Source: Quercus robur (lineage: Eukaryota > Streptophyta > Magnoliopsida > Fagales > Fagaceae). From it: a DNA stretch of 64,000 nucleotides. Location: the NCBI RefSeq assembly GCF_932294415.1, contig NC_065542.1:41753942-41817941 (forward strand), read 5' to 3'. Below the pieces are notes generated by a model that ran no database searches, was not told the DNA's origin, and saw only the letters and a program-made list of their open reading frames with translations. Every line of letters begins with the position of its first letter. Position 1 is the first letter of the stretch. The position numbers and the translations under genes were made by a program. Positions 56,297 through 64,000 of this stretch are shown here, piece by piece.

Positions 56297-58285
56297 TGTG
56301 GACACAATGGGGAGTCACCACTTGATTTTTGCAATGGTTTAGGAATTATGTATATAGCGTCCTCTTAAGAAAGGACCATTAATCTTACTTCCAGAAATAT
56401 GAGTTCAAAGTTAAGGTACGGTCTTGGGAAGGTGTTAGGCACCCAAAACCACCCAACCTTAAGGTTGACTTCCTCTCATTGTGTCTTATGTCTTAATCCT
56501 ATTAAAAGTACATTTAACATTACATCTATACTCACACACACACTAGCATACATCTAACAATCAACATGGCATCAAATATCCCAAAACCTAATCAGTCACC
56601 TATCATGGCATATCACAACCCAAGCATACATCTATCTCATCTCATCCAAGGCAGCAAGCATATCACAATACGGTAGTATCAACAGGGCAATAACATCAAG
56701 TATATCCCAAACATCCAAGCATAGCATCATGGTATTAACCAAGCATATTCATCATGTTCATAAACTATATCATGCTCATCATCCCAATCAAATGCATGTT
56801 CATGTAATTATGCATGACTTACCTCACTTACCTCATAGCACCACAACACCTATGCATCAATGCATATTCTTGTTCATATACATGTTCATGTGATTTATCC
56901 AAGATTTAAGCCCTAATTATCAATATATCAATCAAAGCATGTGAAACATGTTATTCTACTAACCCTAGACCTAAACATGTGAAAACTATACTCAACAAAA
57001 CCTAAACATATGATTAAAACAAACCAAAAAAAAAAAAACAAAATAGCAAGAACCCTAAATCTGGGTTTCTGAGCGCGAGGATGCGTACGCATGCCTCTAG
57101 TATGCGTATGCATATATGAGTATGCGCATGCATACCGCCCAAAAACAAAGTTTTAAAGCAGGCAGCAAACAACAAAATAAAGATAAACAAAACAAAATCT
57201 ATTCATAAACATGCATTGGATCTAACAACAAATAAAAGCAACATTTAACACATCAAAATATGTTCATCAAAACATTCGATCATATCAACTTTCCAATCAA
57301 AATATGATGAGACAAAACAAAATAAAATCAAATAAAACAAAACATATTTCTAAGCATGAATAACATATAAAAGAACTAACTAAAAGAACCAAATCAAGGA
57401 AAAGCCATGAAAAGAGACTCACCTTGCTATGGAACACAAACTTGATTGATATTTAACCGGCCCCTTAGTACCTACACAACAAGATTCAATGAAATATCAA
57501 GGTAAATAGAATATTTCAATAGTTTATAGGTAATCACAACTCAAAAATAAGATTAGTTTTAAAAGGTTTTGAGAAATTCAATTGAAAACAAGTTTCTTCC
57601 TTAAAACTAACTAAAGAGAGGTTTTTTTTTTTTTTTTTTTTATGATTAAAATACGTGCTTAAGCCTGTGTGTGAGTTTAGAGAAGATGAAAAATAGTTTT
57701 TAGAGAAGATGGAGGCAAAAATCGACTCTCTCTAGCTAGGGTTTGAGTTTGGAGACATAAGGATGTATTTATATGTTTAAACTAGGGATTTTAGGGTTTT
57801 GGACGTTCCAAAGGGTCTAAGGGTCGGGCCCCATCAAAGAGGGATGCTTCGAGTCCTAAAAACTAAAGTTCTGAGGTTCTGGAATGGGCCCTACATACGT
57901 AGGTTTGTGTATGCATACACATGCACAAACCTGCGTACGCGTAAAGTTTCATGCGTACGCACAACTCTGATAGCTCGATTTCAAATAGTCATAACTCACT
58001 CAATTTAAGTCCAAATTAGGCAAAATTTATGTTCAAATTGAAGCATAGGATGTCTAATTTCCAATGCAATAAATCTCTCAAAAATTATTTATGGATCAAA
58101 ACTTATGGTCAAAACAATGAGCAAAGGTCATTTTTCAGCATAATTTTCAAAGCGATTTAAGTACTTTTAAGTTGTGATTACTTTCAAACTATCAAAATAA
58201 CTTCAATTACCTTTTGTAGATATGTCAAGCTCATCATTAGGACCGGGGACTAAAGTTTATTAACCGATACAAAATGAGGTGTCTA
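56297..58285 (-). repeat. 2-kb gypsy-like LTR, copy A
   Basis: On the minus strand it opens TAGACACCTCATTTTGTATC at 58285 and closes TGACTCCCCATTGTGTCCAC A at 56297. The text GGAAGGTGTTAGGCACCC (56429) occurs in many plant gypsy LTRs. It contains alternating purine-pyrimidine words such as GATGCGTACGCATGC. No coding. The same LTR sits at the same place in copy B, so it inserted before the segment was duplicated. No target duplication is legible. Confidence 0.5.
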
Positions 58286-58529
58286 TGGCTTTTGCTTTGC
58301 TAAATTATGTTAATACATTTGATTTTTGCTTTTTATTTCTTATTTATTTAGTAAATTTTGTTTATATACAGATCAACTCCTTACTCATTCAAATTCCTTT
58401 GATAACCAAACTCCACATTCTCTTTGAATTCACCTTATGAATTTACCAAATTAAGTTTGCTTTTGGTGAATGCCTCTCTTCTAGAAATGACTTCTCTTTT
58501 CGGTTTTTTTTTTTTTTTTTTTTTTTGGT

Positions 58530-58645
58530 GAAAGGCTCCGGAGGGTGTTGTTTGTGAATGCTGTGATTAATTTAACTATTAGAATTTCCTTCCTTAATTT
58601 TAGATTTAATTAAAGCAATACTAGCACTAGTTCACACACACTGAC
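58530..58645 (+). pseudogene. legumin relic: exon 3 end and intron 3 start, copy A
   Basis: AAAGGCTCCGGAGGGTGTTG and TTTGTGAATGCTGTGATTAA align with the exon 3/intron 3 junction at 39400-39480 and 55425-55500, but the donor GTAATG has become GTGTTG. TAGATTTAATTA and AATACTAGCACTA continue the intron match. It is preceded by a poly-T run. Confidence 0.75.
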
Positions 58646-58711
58646 ACACACACCCACATGCACATATACATTACATACATCCTTGGCAAGTCTGTCTTGC
58701 TCAAGTTATGT

Positions 58712-60345
58712 TCTTTTTTTCTTTTCTTTTCTTTTTTCTTTTTTCTTTTTTCTTTTTTCTTTTTTTCTCATATGGATAGCATTTGGTGTAGGAGTGGCAA
58801 AATTCGACACGACCAGAAAACTTGACATAATACAAAATTAGTAGATTATGGGTTGAGGCTTAATGGGTTCATGTCATATTCAGATTGACACGACTGACCC
58901 ATTTAATAAATTTTTTGGGGCCGTGTCCAAGCCATGGCATTACAAAAAACAAGGGTTATAGTGGCGTTTAAAATACGCCATTATAAGTCCTAAAAATGCC
59001 ACTATAGGTCCATATCCTATAGTGGTGTTTTTGAAACGCTGCTACAGACCCTTATATTTTTTTAAGGCGAAACTATAATGTAGGTCTCTCAAGTTTCAAG
59101 TGTGCGCAATTGGTCCCTCAAATTTTCAAAATGAGCGATATAAGTTCTTTTGTTAACTTCCGTTAGTAATGTTACTTACATGGCTAACAAAATAATGAAC
59201 TAGGATTTTTTTTAATGACGTGGCATTTCTCTTTATTAAAAAATTCCAAATTAAATTACACATAAGAAACAATGAAGACCCGTTCCAAACTCAAATCCTA
59301 ATCCTAACCCGATCAAAACTCAATTTGCAATTTGCAATCTGATGTGAGATTCACAAACCCACGACAGAGAGGAATTGAACAGATCCAAGCCCAGCCGCCA
59401 CAACGCCGCCGCCCTCCGCTGGAGACATTGGCCTCCTGCTTCTCCAAGTGACAGCCACTGCCACGGTTCATAAGGTTTACTTTTGTGTTGATTTTAAGCA
59501 TGTTTGGAATAAACTTCTGAATGTGTGCTTCATTGCTTTGGTCTCTACTGGATGTTTGGTTTTATTTATGAGGTTTTCTTTTGTGTCGATTAAAATAAAA
59601 TTCGTAGTGGAACAATATCAGTTAAATATATGCATAGGGACTGTGATTTGTAAAAAGTAACACTAATCTTGGATTATTCTAGACTAGTTTATACATGTGA
59701 TTGTAATGCTCTTTGAGATTTTAAAGTCCATATCTGTAATGGTCACAGATTCTAGTTTTAAAGACTTCAGGCAGGTCAAATTTTTTTAATTGGTCAATAT
59801 GTATTTCTTCTATGGTTATCTGACAGTCATCATCTTGTATTTTGTTAAAAGTGGGGGTTGTATATGCATTGCATTTGTACACGATTCTATTATATAAGAA
59901 ATGACAATTTGTTTGTTGGTTGCCATTTATGAGTTATGGATTTCTGCTGTGAACATCCCGGTTGGTTTTAATTTGATATTTATCGTAGCATTACCAAGTA
60001 GCTCTATCTCGTGAACTTCTAGTTCCTCTCTATCCTCATTCCTTTTCAACTTTATAATCTTTTACAATTTTCGTTTGCAGGTTTTGTTATCAAATATAAA
60101 AACTGGTTTATGAGATTGGAAAATAGGGATATGGCATAATTATGTTGTTTCTTTTACCAATAGAGAAAAAAAGCTGTTAGTAATCTGCTTTGGTGAGAAA
60201 TTTCCACAAGGTAATATGTCTTGTGTCTCGTGTCCTGCACTTTATTTTCCATTAAAACCTATATATTACTTAGTTCTTAAATTGAATTTTAATTATTTTG
60301 CTTCATCTTCTTCAAATAGATTGTATGTAAATAGTTAGTTTTTGT
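58712..60345. other. spacer between duplicated legumin units: simple repeats and transposon fragments
   Basis: (CTTTT)n at about 58712-58766. A hAT-like dispersed repeat fragment (GGAGTGGCAAAATTCGACAC) at 58789. A CACTA-like end at 58938 (CATTACAAAAAACAAGGGTT, then TATAGTGGCGTTT repeats, inverted at 58975-59030). GC-rich CCGCCACAACGCCGCCGCC at 59394 lies in a stretch that could be a gene leader, but no protein is recognisable. Confidence 0.45.
58938..59065. mobile_element. CACTA-type transposon terminal fragment
   Basis: CATTACAAAAAACAAGGG is one base from the usual CACTACAA start. Subterminal TATAGTGGCGTTT / AACGCCACTATA-type repeats occur in both orientations, as in CACTA ends. The other end was not found. 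Confidence 0.45.
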
Positions 60346-60981
60346 AATATTTACAATCCCGAAGCCGGTCGAATCAGTACCCTCAATAGCCACAACCTCC
60401 TAGTCCTCCGCTGGCTCCAACTCAGTGCTGATTTCGGAAGGCTCCAGAGGGTAATGTTTGTGAATGTCGAGATTAACTTAATAATTATAATTTCTTTTCT
60501 TAAAATATTTAGATTTAATTAGTTTACTGGAATACTAGTACTACTTTATACATATTAAGAACAAAACGAATTTGAAAAAAAAAAATTAACATATATTTGC
60601 AAGATGCTATTTATGTTCCACACTGGAACTGGAATGCACACAGCATAATCTATGTAGTAAGGGGTCGTGCCAGGTTCAAGTAGTTGACGACTTTGGTCGA
60701 ATTGTATTCGATGATGAGCTCCAACAAGATCAGATCTAGTTTTCGGGCTAGCAGTGAGGGTTTCCAGTGGGTGGCCTTCAAGACAAATGACATTGCCCAA
60801 ATTTCTCCTCTTGCAGGACAAACCTCTGCTCTCAGGGCCATTAATTCCAGCAGACGTACTGGCCAACTCTTTCCAACTTTGCCAAGAAGATGTTTCAGAA
60901 TTGAAATTTAATTTGCAGCAACAAGGGAACACTGTAATAAGACCCTCTAGATCTTCTTCTTAGAGGAGGGCTATAGCTTAG
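60346..60981 (+). pseudogene. legumin relic B: end of exon 3, intron 3, exon 4
   Basis: Near-identical to relic A. 60346-60450 is the exon 3 end and 60603-60981 is exon 4. It shares the GCAA acceptor, the roughly 26-bp loss, the 4-bp gain and the early TAG of copy A. It also has its own 1-bp loss near 60671 (GTGCCAGG for GTGCCCAGG). It cannot encode a protein. Confidence 0.9.
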
Positions 60982-61180
60982 ATGCAAAGTCTAATGTAAA
61001 TGTGTCGAGACTGTATCATACTACGCATAGTTTTTGTTTTTTGTAAGGTTGCAAGGCTCTTTTAATAAATAATCGAAACTAATGAGCGTGTCTACTAAAA
61101 TAAATTACTACTATGTGTATCTTTGTGAACACATAATGAGTTATAAAATCCTATTTATGGTTCATTCGGCTAAATATAGT

Positions 61181-61606
61181 TTATACATGTTATTTATTTT
61201 AATTTTATTTCCTTCATATTTTCATGGTCTTCCTTTGACTAATCAATGTTAAGAAAAGTTTCTACTCGAGTAAATTTATCTACATGTACCTTTATGGGTT
61301 ATAATAGGTTTATGGACACAATGGGGAGTCACCACCTGATTTTTGCAATGGTTTAGGAATTATGTATATAGCGTCCTCTTGAGGAAGAGGACGTTATACA
61401 TGTTATTTATTTTAATTTTATTTCCTTCATATTTTCATGGTCTTCCTTTGACTTATCAATGTTAAGAAAAGTTTCTACTTGAGTAAATTTATCTACATGT
61501 ACCTTTATGGGTTATAATAGGTTTGTGGACACAATGTGGAGTCACCATCTGATTTTTGCAATGGTTTAGGAATTATGTATATAGCGTCCTCTTGAGGAAG
61601 GACCAT
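61181..61606. repeat. 213-bp tandem duplication within unit B
   Basis: TTATACATGTTATTTATTTT starts at 61181 and again at 61394. The two copies are nearly identical and include the beginning of the LTR. The joint carries a palindromic GTCCTCTTGAGGAAGAGGAC. Unit A has one copy only. Confidence 0.88.
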
Positions 61607-63559
61607 TAATCTTACTACCAGAAATATGGGTTCGAAGTTAAGGTACGGTCTTAGGAAGGTGTTAGGCACCCAAATCCACCCAACCTTAAGGTTGACTTCC
61701 TCTCATTGTGTCTTATGTCTTAACCCTATTAAAGGCACATTTAACATTGCATCTATACTCACACACACGCTAGCATACATCTAACAATCAACATGGCATC
61801 AAATATCCCAAAACCTAATTAGTCACCTATCATGGCATATCACAACCCAAGCATACATCTATCTCATCTCATCCAAGGCAGCAAACATATCACAATACGG
61901 TAGTATCAACAAGGCATTAACATCAAGTATATCCCAAACATCCATGCATAGCATCATGGTATTAATCAAGCATATTCATCATGTTCATAAACTATATCAT
62001 GCTCATCATCCCAATCAAATGTATGTTCATGTAATTATGCATGACTTACCTCACTTACCTCATAGTACCACAGCACCTATGCATCAATGCATATTCATGT
62101 TCATATACATGTTCATGTGATTTATCCAAGATATAAGCCCTAATTATCAATATATCAATCAAAGCATGTGAAACATGTCATTCTACTAACCCTAGACCTA
62201 AACATGTGAAAACTATACTCAACAAAACCTAAACATATGATTAAAACAAACCAAAAAAAAAAAAAAAAAACAAAATAATAAGAACTCTAAATCTGGGTTT
62301 TTGGGCGCGAGGATGCGTACGCATGCCTCTAGTATGCATACGCATATATGAGTATGTGCATGCATACCGCCCAAAAACAAATTTTTAAAGCAAGCAGCAA
62401 ACAACAATCAAACAAAACTTCGCATGCTTCTTATATATAACCAAACAAATTAAACTAACAACAAAAATATGAAAGATCAAGAAAAATAAAGATAAACAAA
62501 ACAAAATCTATTCCTAAACATGCATTGGATCTAACAACAAATAAAAGCAACATTTAACACATCAAAATATGTTCATCAAAACATTCGATCATAGCAACTT
62601 TTCAATCAAAATATGATAAGACAAAACAAAATAAAATCAAATAAAAGAACCAAATCAAGGAAAAGCCATGAAAAGAGACTCACCTTGCTATGGAACACAA
62701 ACTTGATTGATATTTAACCGGCCCCTTAGTACCTACACAACAAGATTCAATGAAATATCAAGGTAAATAGAATATTTCAATAGTTTATAGGTAATCACAA
62801 CTCAAAAATAAGATTAGTTTTAAAAGGTTTTGAGAAATTCAATTGAAAACAAGTTTCTTCCTTAAAACTAACTAAAGAGAGGTTTTTTTTTTTTTTTTTT
62901 TTTATGATTAAAAAACGTGCTTAAGCCTGTGTGTGAGTTTGGAGAAGATGAAAAATAGTTTTTAGAGAAGATGGAGGCAAAAATTGACTCTCTCTAGCTA
63001 GGGTTTGAGTTTGGAGACATAAGGATGTATTTATATGTTTAAACTAGGGATTTTAGGCTTATTTTTAGGGTTTTGGACGTTCCAAAGGGTCTAAGGGTCG
63101 GGCCCCATCAAAGAGGGATGCTTCAAACCCTAAAAATGAAAGTTCTAAGGTTCTGGAATGGGCCTTACGTACGTTGGTTTGTGTATGCGTACACATGCAA
63201 ATACCTGTGTATGCATAAAGTTTCATGCGTACGCACAACTTTGATGGCCCGACTTCAAATAGTCATAACTCACTCAATTTAAGTCCAAATTAGGCAAAAT
63301 TTATGTTCAAATTGAAGCACAGGATGTCTAATTTCCAATGCAATAAATCCCTCAAAAAATATATGTGGATCAAAAGTTATGGTCAAAACAATGAGCAAAT
63401 GTTATTTTTCAGCATAATTTTTAGAGCGATTTGAGTACTTTTGAGTTGTGATTACTTTCAAACTATCAAAATAACTTCAATTACCTTTTGTAGATATGTC
63501 AAGCTCATCATTAGGACCAGGGACTAAAGTTTATTAACCGATACAAAATGAGGTGTCTA
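61524..63559 (-). repeat. 2-kb gypsy-like LTR, copy B
   Basis: Matches copy A throughout, with scattered transitions, an extra 60-70 bp near 62405-62470 (or a loss in A) and a deletion near 62640. It continues into the same downstream sequence as unit A. Confidence 0.5.
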
Positions 63560-63776
63560 TGGCTTTTGCTTTGCTAAATTATGTTAATACATTGGATTTT
63601 TGCTTTCTATTTCTTATTTATTTAGTAAAATTTTGTTTATACACAGATCAACTCCTTACTCATTCAAATTCCTTTGATAACCAAACTCCACATTCTCTTT
63701 GAATTCACCTTATGAATTTACCAAATTAAGTTTGCTTTTGGTGAATGCCTCTCTTCTAGAAATGACTTCTCTTTTC

Positions 63777-63807
<31 letters not shown>

Positions 63808-63810
63808 GGT

Positions 63811-63925
63811 GAAAGGCTCCGGAGGGTGTTGTTTGTGAATGATGTGATTAATTTAACTATTAGAATTTCCTTCCTTAATTTTAGATTTAATTAAAGCAAT
63901 ACTAGCACTAGTTCACACACACTGA
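63811..63925 (+). pseudogene. legumin relic: exon 3 end and intron 3 start, copy B
   Basis: Duplicate of 58530-58645, including the altered GTGTTG donor and the preceding poly-T run. Confidence 0.75.
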
Positions 63926-64000
63926 CACACACACCCACATGCACATATACATTACATACATCCTTGGCAAGTCTGTCTTGCTCAAGTTATGTTTTTTTTT

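Noticed and set aside
59313..59660. Possible short gene near the CCGCCGCC stretch
   Set aside because: GC-rich leader-like sequence but no convincing coding region or conserved motif.

Overview
This window is plant nuclear DNA, AT-rich and dominated by transposable elements. The best clue to the source is a four-exon 11S globulin (legumin-type seed storage protein) relic. As recalled, its signal peptide and N-terminal region resemble oak and chestnut legumins, so a woody eudicot, probably Fagaceae, is likely. No search was run to confirm this. I saw no rRNA or tRNA genes, bacterial operons or CRISPR arrays.

Layout. 1 to about 13490 is the 3' part of a very large, decayed Ty3/gypsy (Tat-like) element. 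It has plus-strand pol relics (1-5036), a duplicated GA-rich block, two antisense genes of the plant-mobile-domain kind (about 5750-7018 and 7863-10828), a promoter-like W-box cluster, a 30-bp minisatellite and a probable 3' LTR from 12627. A truncated copia-type LTR follows (14404-15255), then a 2.96-kb non-autonomous Helitron on the minus strand (16322-19283) that carries a captured gene exon. 21561-26762 is a structurally complete Ty1/copia element with GAAAC target duplications and unusual TA...CA LTR ends.

27635-31030 is the only stretch that looks like living host genes: a single-exon DUF761 gene and a two-exon gene of unknown function, both on the minus strand. 31670-35300 is a cluster of nested inverted-repeat DNA transposons.

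35470-44900 holds the legumin pseudogene. It has seven premature stops, a 0.93-kb TRIM-like retroelement in intron 1, LTR-like DNA in place of its promoter, and a 4.87-kb Ty3/gypsy element inserted exactly across its stop codon. 45400-54340 is mostly nested repeats: Helitrons, a solo LTR with GTTAT duplications, a hAT-type MITE with 8-bp duplications inside an older copia LTR, and an antisense gypsy-like LTR.

55320 to the end is a tandem segmental duplication. Each unit carries fragments of legumin exons 3 and 4 with the same disabling lesions, plus a 2-kb LTR. Overall it is a seed-storage-protein locus that has been duplicated, silenced and taken over by repeats. The two minus-strand genes near 28-31 kb are the candidates for current function.
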